Below are positions 36,755 to 47,000 of a DNA stretch of 64,000 bases, piece by piece (position 1 is the first letter of the stretch; each line of letters starts with the position of its first letter). The notes below the pieces were generated by a model, which made no database searches, was not told the DNA's origin, and worked only from the letters and a program-made list of their open reading frames with translations. The translations under genes and the position numbers were made by a program. Source of the DNA: Lysobacteraceae bacterium (lineage in GTDB: Bacteria; Pseudomonadota; Gammaproteobacteria; Xanthomonadales; Rhodanobacteraceae); assembly GCA_021372495.1 (NCBI GenBank), contig JAJFUF010000016.1, positions 1 through 64,000 of the forward strand, given 5' to 3'.

Positions 36755-36913
36755 TCACGCCAGCTGCTTGCGCGTCACGCGCCAGCCGAGCAGCGCCAGC
36801 AGCGCCGCCATCGCGGCGAGCACGGCGGCGTTCGGCAGGATCACGCTCCACACGTCGCCGGCGAGGAAGATCGTCTGCAGCAGGGCGACGTAGTAGCGCG
36901 CCGGCTCGACAGA
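36755..36913 (-). pseudogene. C-terminal remnant of an ABC-2 permease
   Basis: Reading leftward, 52 codons encode EPARYYVALLQTIFLAGD, then VWSVILPNAAVLAAM and LLGWRVTRKQLA before a TGA at 36755-36757. This is a typical C-terminal helix and basic tail of YbhR/S-type permeases (compare LRYAIEFAQRVYLEGAGF in the neighbour). No start codon and no upstream permease body exist between here and the stop of the next gene at 36998, so the gene has lost its N-terminal 85-90%. The seven-base spacing to the intact permease shows the former operon order. Confidence 0.7.
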
Positions 36914-36997
36914 CGGCCAGCCTGCCTTCGCCGACGCGCCTGCGATCTGCGCGCAGACGGCGCCGGTGACGCCCGCACGGAATTGATCGGAGCATCC

Positions 36998-37864
36998 CTA
37001 GGTGACGATATGCGGATAGAGCCTGCCGGCGATGCTCACCAGCACGGCCAGCGTCGCCAACAGCACGGCGAAGTCCAGCGGCAGGCCGAACGCGCTGCTG
37101 CCGCCGGCCAGCATCAAGGCGCGTAGTCCGTCCACCTCATAGGTGAGCGGATTGGCGTGCGCGAGGCGTTGCAGCCAGGGCGGCATCATGGCGATCGGAT
37201 AGATCGCGTTGCTGGCGAAGAACAGCGGCATGGTGAGTACCTGGCCGACGCCCATGAAGCGTTCGCGCGTCTTCACCAGACAGGCGACGATCAGCGAGAA
37301 GGTGGCGAACAGCGCCGCGCCGAGCAGCACCAGCGCGGTCACGCCGGCGACGGAAGACGATGCGACCTGCACGCGCACGCCGAGCGCCAGCGCCAGCAGG
37401 TAGACAATCAGCGCCTGCGACAGCGCGCGCACGCCGGCCGACGTGGCCTTGCCCAAAACAAGCGCCGTGCGCGGCGTCGGGCTGGCCAGGAACTTGTGCA
37501 CGATGCCGAGATCGCGCTCCCAGATCACCGAGATGCCGTAGAAGATCGCGACGAACAGCACGCTCTGCGCCAGCACGCCCGGCGCCAGGAAGTCCACGTA
37601 GCCGAGCGCGCCGGTGGGGATCGCGTGGGTGTGCGCGAACACCTGGCCGAACACCGCCAGCCACAGCACGGGCTGGATCGCACGCGTCAGCAGCTCGGTC
37701 GGGTCGTGCCGCAGCTTGCGCGTCTCCATGCGCGCGATGGCGAACACCTTGGCCGCGTAGCTGGATGCGCGGCGCAGTCCGCGCGGCGCGCCGTCGCCGG
37801 CGAAGACATCAGCCGAGCCGCGAGGCGGCGCGTCGGGCGCCGGCGGTTTCGCGATAGGTGTCAT
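36998..37864 (-). CDS. ABC-2 type transporter permease (DrrB/NodJ-like)
   Basis: A 288-residue permease with six helices and no large periplasmic domain. MTPIAKPPAPDAPP begins a soluble N-terminus, followed by ARMETRKLRHDPTELLTRAIQPVLWLAVFG. The family signature RDLGIVHKFLASPTPRTALVLGKA forms the coupling loop, and the last part is SNAIYPIAMMPPWLQRLAHANPLTYEVDGLRAL. This resembles DrrB/NodJ exporters. Its first 55 bases overlap the end of the ATPase gene, so they are co-translated. It would form one half of an exporter with the ATPase; a second permease and a remnant follow. Confidence 0.88.
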   Translation of the reverse strand: MTPIAKPPAPDAPPRGSADVFAGDGAPRGLRRASSYAAKVFAIARMETRKLRHDPTELLTRAIQPVLWLAVFGQVFAHTHAIPTGALGYVDFLAPGVLAQSVLFVAIFYGISVIWERDLGIVHKFLASPTPRTALVLGKATSAGVRALSQALIVYLLALALGVRVQVASSSVAGVTALVLLGAALFATFSLIVACLVKTRERFMGVGQVLTMPLFFASNAIYPIAMMPPWLQRLAHANPLTYEVDGLRALMLAGGSSAFGLPLDFAVLLATLAVLVSIAGRLYPHIVT

Positions 37865-38618
37865 CGGATTCGCGCTCGTCTTCGGTGTAGTGCACGAACA
37901 CGTCGTCGAGCGTCGCCTCGGCCTGGCCGCGCTGGCCAAGCTCCTCGCACAGCGCCGCCGGCGTGCCCGTGACGACGATCGCGCCGCGCCGCATAATCGC
38001 CACGCGGTGGCTGAGCTGCGCGGCCTCGTCCATGTAGTGCGTGGTGAGGAAGATCGCCGTGCCGTGCGTGGAGTGCAGCTCCTCGATGTGCTGCCAGATG
38101 GTTTCGCGGGCCAGCGGATCGAGGCCGATGGTCGGTTCGTCCAGGAACAGGATGCGCGGCCGGTGCAGCATCGACTGCGCGACTTCGAGGCGGCGCACCA
38201 TGCCGCCGGAGTAGGTGTTCACCAGCCGGTCCGCCACCTCGGTCAGGTCCATCAGGCGCAGCGCCTCGGCGATGCGCGCGTCGCGCACGCGGCGCGGAAT
38301 GTCGTAGAGGCGGGCGAACACGTCGAGGTTCTCGAAGCCGGTCAGCTCGCTGTCGGCGGACAACGCCTGCGGCACGTAGCCGATCGCGCGTCGCACGCGC
38401 GCAGGTTCGCGCGCCAGGTCGAAGCCGGCCACCCGCGCGCTGCCCGAACTGGGCGGCAGCAGCGTCGTCAGCATCTTGATCAGCGTGCTCTTGCCCGCGC
38501 CGTTGCGCCCGAGCAGGCCGAACACCTCGCCTTCGCCGACCGTGAGCGTGGCACGATCGACCGCGACGACGTCGCCGAACCGCCGCGTCAACGACTGCGC
38601 GTCGAGGATCACCGTCAT
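37809..38618 (-). CDS. ABC transporter ATP-binding protein (DrrA/YbhF-like)
   Basis: A 269-residue ATPase: Walker A GRNGAGKST near 37-45, Q-loop in IGYVPQALSADSELTG, ABC signature YSGGMVRRLEVAQ, Walker B ILFLDEPTIGLDP and switch histidine in TTHYMDEA. The C-terminal ATLDDVFVHYT is a DrrA-type motif. It energises the downstream ABC-2 permeases for export, probably of a drug, lipid or glycan. The internal ATG at 38618 is preferred over the upstream basic extension. First gene of the leftward operon. Confidence 0.92.
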   Translation of the reverse strand: MTVILDAQSLTRRFGDVVAVDRATLTVGEGEVFGLLGRNGAGKSTLIKMLTTLLPPSSGSARVAGFDLAREPARVRRAIGYVPQALSADSELTGFENLDVFARLYDIPRRVRDARIAEALRLMDLTEVADRLVNTYSGGMVRRLEVAQSMLHRPRILFLDEPTIGLDPLARETIWQHIEELHSTHGTAIFLTTHYMDEAAQLSHRVAIMRRGAIVVTGTPAALCEELGQRGQAEATLDDVFVHYTEDERESDDTYRETAGARRAASRLG

Positions 38619-38753
38619 GTGCAGGCTCCGGGTGTGCCGGGAAACCCTGTTCCGCCGCCCGCGAAGAGCGGATCGCCTGGCCTTCACGCTAAACGCCGTG
38701 CGTGCATGGCGCTTGACGTCGATCAACCCGCCGCGCTGCGGAGCCGAGGCGCA

Positions 38754-39764
38754 CTACGGCGACGGCGCGCGGTCGCCCGACGCGGCGGGCGTTTCGCGCA
38801 GCTCGTGCCGCGCCAGCAGCAGCCCCGGCAGCATCGGCAGCCACGTCGTGCACCCGCGCAGCAGTAGCGTGGCGGCGAGCGCGCCTTCGATGGGCACGCC
38901 CTGCAGGGTCAGCGCGGCGACGCAGGTGGCTTCGAACGAGCCGAGGCCGAGCGGGATCGCGCCGACGGTGGTGATCATCATCGCCAGCAGGAAGCTGGGG
39001 AACACGACGGCGTAGGGCGTGCCGAGGCCGAGCGCGTGCAGCATCGTCCACAGCGTGGCGGCATCGAGCGCGATCACGGCGAAGTTGAGCGCGGCGGTGG
39101 CGAGCAGCGCGCGCGGGTGGCGGCGCAGGTCGACCGGCGCTTCGGTGGCGGCGTCCAGCAGCGAACGCACGCCGGGCAGGCGGCGCAGCCAGTCGAGTTC
39201 GCCGCGGCCGTACTTGTGCAGCCACCACACGGCGCCGGGCGTGGCCAGCGCCACCAGCGTGGAGGCGGCGGCGATCACCAGCATCCAGGTGCGCAGCTCG
39301 TGGCGCAGCCACAGCAGCGTGATGCCGATCAGTCCGGCCAGCAGGTAGGCGCCGTAGTAGCCGAGCAGGTTGACGATCAGCGCGCCGACGCAGGCCGGGC
39401 GCGGCACGCCGCGCCGCGCCAGCGCCGCCACCAGGAACGCCGAGCCGCTGAAGCCGCCGGTCGGCACCGACTGGTCGACGAACAGCTTGGCCAGCGCCAG
39501 CGGCAGCAGCTCGCGCAGGGTGTGGCGCGCGCCGGCGTGGCGCAGGCCGGTCCACCAGGAGGTGGAGATGCTGAGGTAGGTGCCGCCCTGCAGCAGCAGC
39601 GCGAGCAGCAGCCACGCCGGCGCCAGCGCGCGCAGCAGCTCGGCGAAGCGCTCGACGTCGCCGAGGTGCAGCACCACGCCGGCCAGCGCGGCGAGGCCGA
39701 GCAGGCCGATCAGCAGGCCTGCGTAGCGCAGGCGCGACGCGCGCGGAGCGGCTTCAGGCTCCAT
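38754..39764 (-). CDS. Flippase-like membrane protein (LPG synthase TM / UPF0104 family)
   Basis: A 336-residue protein with about eight helices. The motif DQSVPTGGFSGSAFLVAALARRGV is the family hallmark, with GAIPLGLGSFEA near the C-terminus as the second conserved loop. Relatives include YbhN and the transmembrane part of MprF, implicated in lipid flipping or as glycan-related membrane proteins. The ATG at 39764 starts a short basic tail before the first helix (LLIGLLGLAALAGVVLHLG). No synthase domain is attached. Substrate unknown. Confidence 0.82.
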   Translation of the reverse strand: MEPEAAPRASRLRYAGLLIGLLGLAALAGVVLHLGDVERFAELLRALAPAWLLLALLLQGGTYLSISTSWWTGLRHAGARHTLRELLPLALAKLFVDQSVPTGGFSGSAFLVAALARRGVPRPACVGALIVNLLGYYGAYLLAGLIGITLLWLRHELRTWMLVIAAASTLVALATPGAVWWLHKYGRGELDWLRRLPGVRSLLDAATEAPVDLRRHPRALLATAALNFAVIALDAATLWTMLHALGLGTPYAVVFPSFLLAMMITTVGAIPLGLGSFEATCVAALTLQGVPIEGALAATLLLRGCTTWLPMLPGLLLARHELRETPAASGDRAPSP

Positions 39765-39933
39765 CGTCCGAACCGCCGTTGTCGAGGACCGATATGGCCA
39801 TGCAGCCGAAGGAGGCCGCGCCCGGCGAGGCGACGCATCAGAGCACGGTGGCGTTCGCCGTCCGTTGACCTGCCGCAAATGAGGGCGCCGGCGTCGGAGG
39901 TGGCGGTGTTCCGGCGGCCGGCCGCGCGGGCGC

Positions 39934-40239
39934 TCAGCGCCGGCCCTGTTCGATCGCGACGATCACGCCGTCGCGGATGACGAAGCCGAGGGTGCGGCCG
40001 CGGTCGCGATAGGTCCAGCGTTCGCCGCTGCCGGCGTCGCGTCGTGCGCCGCGGCGCCGGGAGCCGCGCGCTGCGGGCGCGGCGCGTGCGGACGCGCGCG
40101 CGTCCGGCTCGCCGGCGACGTCGCGCAGCAGCGCGGCGGAATCGCCGACTTCGATCAGGTGCGTGCCGATGCGGACCGTGTCGGCGGCGGCGGCGATGCC
40201 GCACAGCAGGCAGAGTGCGAGCGGGATGATGCGGCGCAT
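39934..40239 (-). CDS. Small exported DUF2845-like protein
   Basis: A 101-residue protein with a signal peptide (MRRIIPLALCLLCGIAAAA). The mature region begins DTVRIGTHLIEVGDSAALLRD, then GEPDARAS, an Arg/Ala-rich stretch, and ends RWTYRDRGRTLGFVIRDGVI. The order (I-x-x-G-D-S, GEPD, then W-x-Y and a beta hairpin) matches DUF2845. Function unknown; the Ala/Arg linker is long for the family. Confidence 0.65.
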   Translation of the reverse strand: MRRIIPLALCLLCGIAAAADTVRIGTHLIEVGDSAALLRDVAGEPDARASARAAPAARGSRRRGARRDAGSGERWTYRDRGRTLGFVIRDGVIVAIEQGRR

Positions 40240-40396
40240 GGTCGACCTCCGTGTCGTGGGCGTGGCGCGAAGGTAGCGCGGCGGGCGTCGCGATGCGGCG
40301 CGCGGGCGCGACGCGCGGCGTGCGCCGACGCGGCGTGTCGGCCGCGTCCGACGCGCGCGCCGTCGGCATCCGGGTGCAGCGCGCTTCGCGTCCCGC

Positions 40397-41806
40397 TCAG
40401 TCGGCGCGGCCGATCGGCGGCGGCGCCCAGCGGCCGTCCAGCACTTCCGGCTTCGGCGCGTACAGGCGCAGGACCACCGCGCAGGCGCCCGCCGGCAGCG
40501 GCAGCCAGTTGGCGCGGCGCGCGCGCGAGGGCGGCGCGCGCTGCAGGTAGAGATCGAGCGAGCCGTCCTTGTCGAAGCGCAGGCGGTCGCGGCTGTCCAG
40601 CGCGTAGCGACCGTCGCGGTTGGCGACCAGGCGGCCCTGCGCGTCGTAGGCGGTCAGCGACCAGAACGCGCCCACCGGCGGCAGCGCGTCCTTGTCGAAA
40701 TGCAGCACGTAGCGGTGCGCGCCGTCGAGCGCCTGCCCGGCGGCGTCGCTGCGCGCGAACGGATACACCGCGTCCTGCGGCGCGCTGGCGCCGAGGCTGG
40801 CGGCGGCGACCGCGGCGCGCCGGCGGTAGTCGACGCCGTAACGGCCGGCGTCGAGCGCGTAGCTCCAGCCGCTGACCGCGTGCGTGCGCGGGGCGCGGCC
40901 GGCGTCGGCGACCGTACGCAGGCCGTCGCGCACGCCCGCCTCGACTGCCGCGCGCTGCGCCGGCGGCAGCGCGGCGGGATCGAACGTTCGGCCGGGCACG
41001 ACGCCGAGCGTGGCCAGCCGCGCCAGCAGCGGCGCGTCGGCGGCGCGCGGCGGGTTGTCGTGCAGCAGCATGGCGAGGCTGCCGAAGAACGCGGCGGCGT
41101 CCATGTGCGCGAGGCGCGCGGCGGGCGGCGTCGCGGTATCCGCCGCCGCGTCGACCGGCGCGCGCTTCGGCGGCGCGTAGCGCTTGCCCCACGCCGACAG
41201 CGGCAGCAGGCGGAAGCGCGCCTGCAGGCGGCGCGCGGCGGCGAGGTCGTCGCGGCCGTCGACGCCGACGCGGCCGAGCAGCCAGACCATCGCGGTCGGC
41301 GCGTCGATGCGCTGCACGCCGTCGGGCAGGTCGCCCTGCCAGCCCGGCCCGACCAGCGCGTAGGCGCGGCCGCGCCGGCCGCTGCCGCGCGCGTCGAGGC
41401 GCGCGAAGGTTTCGCTCCAGCCGTCCAGCAGCGGCAGCATCACGAAGCGTTGGCCGGGATCGGGCACGACCAGCACCTGCGGTTCGGCGGCGAGGTCGAG
41501 CCAGGCGCTGACGTACAGCGCATCGACGTTGGCGTAGCTCACGTCGGTGGTGCGCGCGTCCGGCAGCGTGCGCTGCAGGCGCAGCCGGTTGACCGGCGCG
41601 CGTTCGGCGTCGGGCGCGGCGACGGCGGTCTGCAGCGCGCGCGTCGCGTCCATCAGCAGCAGCGGGTAGCCGTAGACCACGCCGCCCTCGGCGGTCATGC
41701 GCCAGATCTCGGCCTGCTCGGCGGGGCTCGGCCGGTGCGGCTGCAGCGTGCAGGCGGCGAGCGCCAGGCAGACGACGATGGCGAATGCGCGCGGCAGCGG
41801 CTTCAT
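40397..41806 (-). CDS. DUF1254/DUF1214 domain lipoprotein
   Basis: A 469-residue protein with a lipobox near the N-terminus (VVCLALAACTLQP; Cys at about residue 20), so it is probably a lipid-anchored periplasmic protein. The DUF1254 part includes GVVYGYPLLLMDATRAL, VDALYVSAWLDLAAEPQVLVVPD and RFVMLPLLDGWSETF, and the DUF1214 part ends AFWSLTAYDAQGRLV and LDLYLQ. Such tandem proteins are common in proteobacteria and of unknown activity. The ATG at 41806 starts the signal sequence; an upstream C9 tract lies in the leader. Confidence 0.85.
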   Translation of the reverse strand: MKPLPRAFAIVVCLALAACTLQPHRPSPAEQAEIWRMTAEGGVVYGYPLLLMDATRALQTAVAAPDAERAPVNRLRLQRTLPDARTTDVSYANVDALYVSAWLDLAAEPQVLVVPDPGQRFVMLPLLDGWSETFARLDARGSGRRGRAYALVGPGWQGDLPDGVQRIDAPTAMVWLLGRVGVDGRDDLAAARRLQARFRLLPLSAWGKRYAPPKRAPVDAAADTATPPAARLAHMDAAAFFGSLAMLLHDNPPRAADAPLLARLATLGVVPGRTFDPAALPPAQRAAVEAGVRDGLRTVADAGRAPRTHAVSGWSYALDAGRYGVDYRRRAAVAAASLGASAPQDAVYPFARSDAAGQALDGAHRYVLHFDKDALPPVGAFWSLTAYDAQGRLVANRDGRYALDSRDRLRFDKDGSLDLYLQRAPPSRARRANWLPLPAGACAVVLRLYAPKPEVLDGRWAPPPIGRAD

Positions 41807-42055
41807 GCACGGGCTCCTTGTGGATGAGGCGACGGCGGGGTCGCGCGACGCCGGCGGCGCGCACGCCCTGCATGCCGTGGGCGGCCGCAGCCGCCTCCGC
41901 GGCTGCCGGTGCGGTCCGACGGCTGGCGTTTCCGCTTCGGCATGCGCCCCCCCCCGCGACGCCGGCAGCCGGCGGCGCGCACGCACGTTAGCGCGCGGAA
42001 ACAGCGGAAACCATTGCCGGCATCACGTTCCGCACGCGGGCGCCGACGCGCCGGG

Positions 42056-42967
42056 TCAGGTGAGGAAGATCAGGGCGAGGATGCCGCCCAGCAGCGTCCA
42101 CTTGAGCACGTAGTAGAGCGTCTGGTTCTTCGCCTTCAGCGCCTTGCCCTTGAGGCGCACCGCGTAGAAATACTTGAACGCCTTGTTGATGCCGCCGGTG
42201 CGGTCGCCCTCGTCGTTGGGCGCGGCGCCGGCGGCGACCAGGTGGCGCGCGACGAAGCGGTTGAACGTCGCCGCCCAGCGGTACTTCAACGGACGCTCGA
42301 CGTCGCAGAACAGGATGATGCGGTTGCGCTCGCTCTCGTTGGCAGCGTAGTGGATGTAGGTCTCGTCGAACACCACGCCTTCGCCGTCGCGCCAGCTGTA
42401 GCGCTGGCCGTCGACGTCGATGTAGCAGCGATCATCGTTGGGCGTGATCAGGCCGAGGTGGAAGCGCAGCGAGCCGGCGTAGGGGTCGCGGTGCCTGGTC
42501 AGGCGGCTGCCCGGCGGCAGCTCGGTGAACATCGCCGCCTTGATCGTCGGGATGCCGCGCAGCAGTTCGACCGTGCGCGGGCAGTGCCGCTGCGCCGACG
42601 GATGCGCGTCGACGTCGTACCACTTGAGGTAGAAGCGCTTCCAGCCGGCGCGGAAGAACGAGTTGAAGCCGGCGTCGTTGTACTTGTCGGAGGCCTTGAT
42701 GCGCTGCGCCTCGGCGAGCTTGACCGCTTCCTCGCGGATCTCCCGCCAGTGCGCGCGCAGCGTGGCCAGCTCCGGCAGCCTGTCCATCGGCAGGTACGGC
42801 GTGGTCGGCACGCGCGAACACGCGTACATGGCCACGTTGATCGGCGCCATGAAGGTGGAGTGGTCGGTGATCTGGCGGAACACGCGATGGCGCACGCGCC
42901 CACGGAAATGCACGTAGACGGCGGAGGCCACCAGGACGGCGAGCAAGATCCATTTGACGGCGTACAT
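42056..42967 (-). CDS. lpxO: Lipid A hydroxylase, LpxO family (aspartyl/asparaginyl beta-hydroxylase fold)
   Basis: A 303-residue protein with an N-terminal membrane anchor (WILLAVLVASAVYVHF) and a second hydrophobic segment at the C-terminus (VLKWTLLGGILALIFL). The dioxygenase core has SRLTRHRDPYAGSLRFHLGL with an iron-binding histidine and aspartate, and DETYIHYAANESERNRIILF with the second histidine. LpxO enzymes 2-hydroxylate a lipid A acyl chain with oxygen and 2-oxoglutarate at the inner membrane. Together with the PagL-like gene at 47.2 kb and lpxL it suggests active lipid A remodelling. Peptide-aspartate hydroxylase is a less likely alternative. Confidence 0.85.
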   Translation of the reverse strand: MYAVKWILLAVLVASAVYVHFRGRVRHRVFRQITDHSTFMAPINVAMYACSRVPTTPYLPMDRLPELATLRAHWREIREEAVKLAEAQRIKASDKYNDAGFNSFFRAGWKRFYLKWYDVDAHPSAQRHCPRTVELLRGIPTIKAAMFTELPPGSRLTRHRDPYAGSLRFHLGLITPNDDRCYIDVDGQRYSWRDGEGVVFDETYIHYAANESERNRIILFCDVERPLKYRWAATFNRFVARHLVAAGAAPNDEGDRTGGINKAFKYFYAVRLKGKALKAKNQTLYYVLKWTLLGGILALIFLT

Positions 42968-43128
42968 CGGCGGCGATCGGTTGGCGGGAAGGGGGCCCGG
43001 GTCCGGGCGCGCCGGATTTTATCACCCGCGCCGGCGGCGGCCGGCGGCGTTCATGCCACACTCGCGGCGGCGCCCCGCGCGTCGTGCCGCCGCGCGCGGG
43101 GACGATCCCGCCGCGTGGACCCGATCCG

Positions 43129-43842
43129 ATGAAACGCCTGTTGCCGCTGTTCCTGCTGCTGTGCCTGGGCGCCGCCGCGGCGGCGGACGCGGTCGTGCTG
43201 CGCTTCTCCGCCGGCGCGCCCGGCGCCGCGTGGCCGCCCGGCTGGAGCTTCTACCGGATGTCGCGCAAGCCGGCGCGCACGCGCTTCACGCTGGTCGACG
43301 ATGCCGGTACCACGGTGCTGCGCGCCGACGCCGAGCGCAGCGCCGGCGCGCTGGCGCACGCGCTCGATCTGCCGGCCGCGAGCACCCTGGCGTGGCGCTG
43401 GAAGATCGACCATGCGGTCGCCGCGGCGCGGCCGCAGCGACGCTCCGGCGACGACTACGCGGCGCGCGTGTACGTGTTCTTCGACGTGCCGGACGGCGCG
43501 CTCGGTTTCGCCACGCGCTGGAAGCTCAGGCTGGCGCGCAGGGTGCTGGGCGTCGACCTGCCGAACGCCGCGCTGTGCTACGTCTGGGACAACCGCCGCG
43601 CGCCGGGCACGATCGCCGCCGATCCGTTCGTCGCCACGGTGCGCGAGATCGTGCTGGAGAGCGGCGACGCGCGCGCCGGCCAATGGCGCCGCGAGCGCCG
43701 CGACCTCGCCGCCGACTACCGCGCCGCGTTCGGCCAGCCGGCGCCGCGGGTGATCGGCATCGCCGTCGCCAGCGACACCGACAACACGCGCAGCCGCGCC
43801 AGCGCCTGGTTCGGCGATCTGGTCTTTGGGAGCGGGGAGTAG
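43129..43842 (+). CDS. DUF3047 exported protein
   Basis: A 237-residue protein with a signal peptide (MKRLLPLFLLLCLGAAAAA). The mature part is beta-rich with the DUF3047 signatures TLAWRWKIDHAV, DDYAARVYVFFD, ALCYVWDNRRAPGTI and VIGIAVASDTDNTRSRASAWFGDL (each read as a separate strand segment). It is divergent from lpxO. Role unknown; related proteins occur near envelope genes. Confidence 0.8.
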   Translation: MKRLLPLFLLLCLGAAAAADAVVLRFSAGAPGAAWPPGWSFYRMSRKPARTRFTLVDDAGTTVLRADAERSAGALAHALDLPAASTLAWRWKIDHAVAAARPQRRSGDDYAARVYVFFDVPDGALGFATRWKLRLARRVLGVDLPNAALCYVWDNRRAPGTIAADPFVATVREIVLESGDARAGQWRRERRDLAADYRAAFGQPAPRVIGIAVASDTDNTRSRASAWFGDLVFGSGE

Positions 43843-44020
43843 GGGGACGGGAGACGAGCGTTGGCGGGGCGCGCACCTCGTCGGCCCGTCGCTCGAGCCG
43901 CACGTTTCTCGCCTTGGTCCCCACTCCCTCCACATCATGCCTTCCAGCCCATGCCGGGCCGGCGCGCTTCGCTATGATCGGCGGATGCCGCGTGCGCGGC
44001 GTTCCTCCCCGGGGTTGCCC

Positions 44021-47000
44021 ATGCGTCGCCTGCTCTCCGCACTCGTGCTGCTCGCCGCTTCGTGGTCCGCCGCCGCCGCGGTCGATCCCACGCTGTTCCA
44101 GGATCTGCACTGGCGCCTGCTCGGCCCGTTCCGCGGCGGCCGCGTGCTGGCCGTGGCCGGCGTGCAGGGCCAGCCGCAGCACTTCTACTTCGGCGCGGTC
44201 AACGGCGGCGTGTGGGAGACGCACGACGCCGGCCGCACCTGGCAGCCGATCTTCGACGGCCAGCCGGTCGGCTCGATCGGCGCGATCGCGGTGGCGCCGT
44301 CCGATCCGAAGGTGCTGTACGTCGGCACCGGCGAGGCCGACATGCGCTCGGACATCGCCCAGGGCGACGGCGTGTACGTGTCCAGCGACGGCGGCAAGAC
44401 GTGGGCACACCGCGGTCTCGAGGATACGCAGCAGATCGGCAAGATCCTGGTCGATCCGCGCGATGCCGACGTCGCCTTCGTCGCCGCGCTCGGCCATCCC
44501 TACGGCCCGAACGCCGAGCGCGGCGTGTTCCGCACGCGCGACGGCGGCAAGACCTGGCAGAAGGTGCTCGGCCCCGACGACGCCACCGGCGCGATCGACC
44601 TCGCCTTCGAACCGGGCCGGCCGGACACGCTCTACGCCGCGCTGTGGCAGGTGCGGCGCACGCCGTGGAACGTCTATCCGCCGGCCAGCGGCCCGGGTTC
44701 CGGCCTGTACAAGTCCACCGACGGCGGCGCGCACTGGACGCAGCTCGCCGGCCACGGCTTCCCGGCGAAGGTGGGCCGCATCGGCATCGCCCTCTCCGAC
44801 GCGGCGCCCACGCGCGTGTACGCGCTGGTCGACGGCGACGAGGGCGGCCTGTACCGCTCCGACGACGCCGGCGCCAACTGGCGCAAGACGAGCGGCGACG
44901 ACCGCATCTGGCAGCGCGGCTGGTACTTCGGCCGCATCGCCGCCGATCCGAAGAACCCCGACCGCGTCTACGCGATGAACACCATCGTGCTGCGCTCCGA
45001 CGACGGCGGCGCGCATTTCATCGCGCTGAAGGGCGATCCCACCGGTGACGACTTCCACGAGCTGTGGATCGATCCGGCCAACCCGGATCGGCAGATCCTC
45101 GGCGTCGACCAGGGCGCGATCGTCACCTTGAACGGCGGCAAGACCTGGTCGTCCTGGCACAACCAGCCGACCGCGCAGATGTACCACGTCGTCACCGACG
45201 ACCGCTTCCCGTACCGCGTCTACGGCGCGCAGCAGGATTCCGGTGCGGTCGGCCTGCCGAGCATCGCGCCGTACCGCGACCGCATCGGCATGGAGCAGTT
45301 CCACGAAGTCACCGCCGGCGGCGAGAGCGGCATGATCGCGCCCGATCCGGACGATCCGGAGATCGTCTACGGCGGCGACGTGGACAAGCTCGACCTGCGC
45401 ACCGAGCAGACGCGCTCGGTCGATCCGACGCTGGCGCAGCCGGACCTGTACCGCCGCACCTGGACGCTGCCGCTGGCGTTCAACGCGCGCGATCACCGCG
45501 TGCTGTACTTCGGCAACCAGAAGCTGTGGCGCACCGACGACGGCGGCGAGCACTGGGCGGCGATCAGCCCCGACCTGACGCGCGAGGATCCCGGCGTGCC
45601 GGCCAACCTCGACGCGGTCACCGCGGCCAACCACCTGCACCAGGGCCCGCGCCGCGGCGTGGTCTATGCGATCGGCTCCTCGCCGCTGGACGCGAAGCTG
45701 CTGTGGGTCGGCACCGACGACGGCCTGGTCTGGCGCAGCGACGACGAGGGCGCGCACTGGCGCGACGTCACGCCGGCAGCGCTGACCGCGTGGTCGAAGG
45801 TCGGCATCCTCGAGCCCTCGCACTTCGACCGCGACGTCGCCTACGCCGCGGTCGACCGCCACCGCCTCGACGACCGCAAGCCGTACATCTACCGCACGCG
45901 CGACGGCGGCAAGTCGTGGCGGCTCGTCGTCGCCGGCATCCGCGACGGCGACTTCGTCAACGCCGTGCGCGAGGACCCGCGGCAGCGCGGCCTGCTGTAC
46001 GCCGCCACCGAACTCGGCATGTACGTGTCGTTCGACGACGGCGACCACTGGCAGCTGCTGCAGCTCAACCTGCCGCGCACCTCGGTGCGCGACATCGACG
46101 TGCACGGCGACGACATCGTCATCGCCACGCACGGCCGCGGCTTCTGGATCCTCGACGACGCCGGCCCGCTGCGCCAGCTCGCCGCCGACGCCAGGCCGGC
46201 GACGCGCCTGTTCGCGCCGTCGGTCGCGATCCGCGTGCGGCCGTCGGAGTTCACCGGCACGCCGCTGCCGAAGGACGAGCCGACCGCGGAGAATCCGCCG
46301 TTCGGCGCGCGCCTCGACTACGTGCTGGCGAAGGCGGCGAAGAAGCCGGTCGAGCTGTCCATCTATGCCGCCGACGGCAGCCTGGTGCGGCACTATTCCA
46401 GCGCCGACGCGCCGCCCAAGCGCGACGCCGCGACCGGCAACGCCGCGCCCGAATGGCTGCCGACGCCGTCCACGCTGGCGACCACGCCGGGCATGCACCG
46501 CTTCGTCTGGCCGCTGCGCTATGCCGCACCGTCGGCGCTGGCGCACGGCAACGCCTGGGCCGACGGCGTGTGGGCGCCGCCGGGGCGCTACACCGCCGAG
46601 CTGAGCGTCGACGGCAAGCGCTACCGCCAGCCGCTGACCGTGCTCGCCGATCCGCGCGTCAAGCTGCCCGCCGACGCCTACGCGCGGCAGTTCGCGTTCG
46701 CGCGCCGGGTCGAGGCGGCGCAGGCTCGGCTCGCCGCCGCCGCGCACGAAGCGGAAACGACGCACCAGGCGGCGCTCGGCGCGCGCAAGGATGCCGACGG
46801 CGAACTCGCTGCCGCCGTGGATGCGTTCGACGCGAAGCTGCGCGCCATCAGCGGCCTGGTCGACGCGCCGAACCCGCACAACGCCTGGGCGTTGCCGCCG
46901 ACCACCACCGCCAGCTTCCGCTTCCTCGACGACGCGCTCGGCAAGCTGATGGCGGCGGCAGACGGCGGCGCCGACGCCGCGCCGTCGCCCGATGCGCAGG

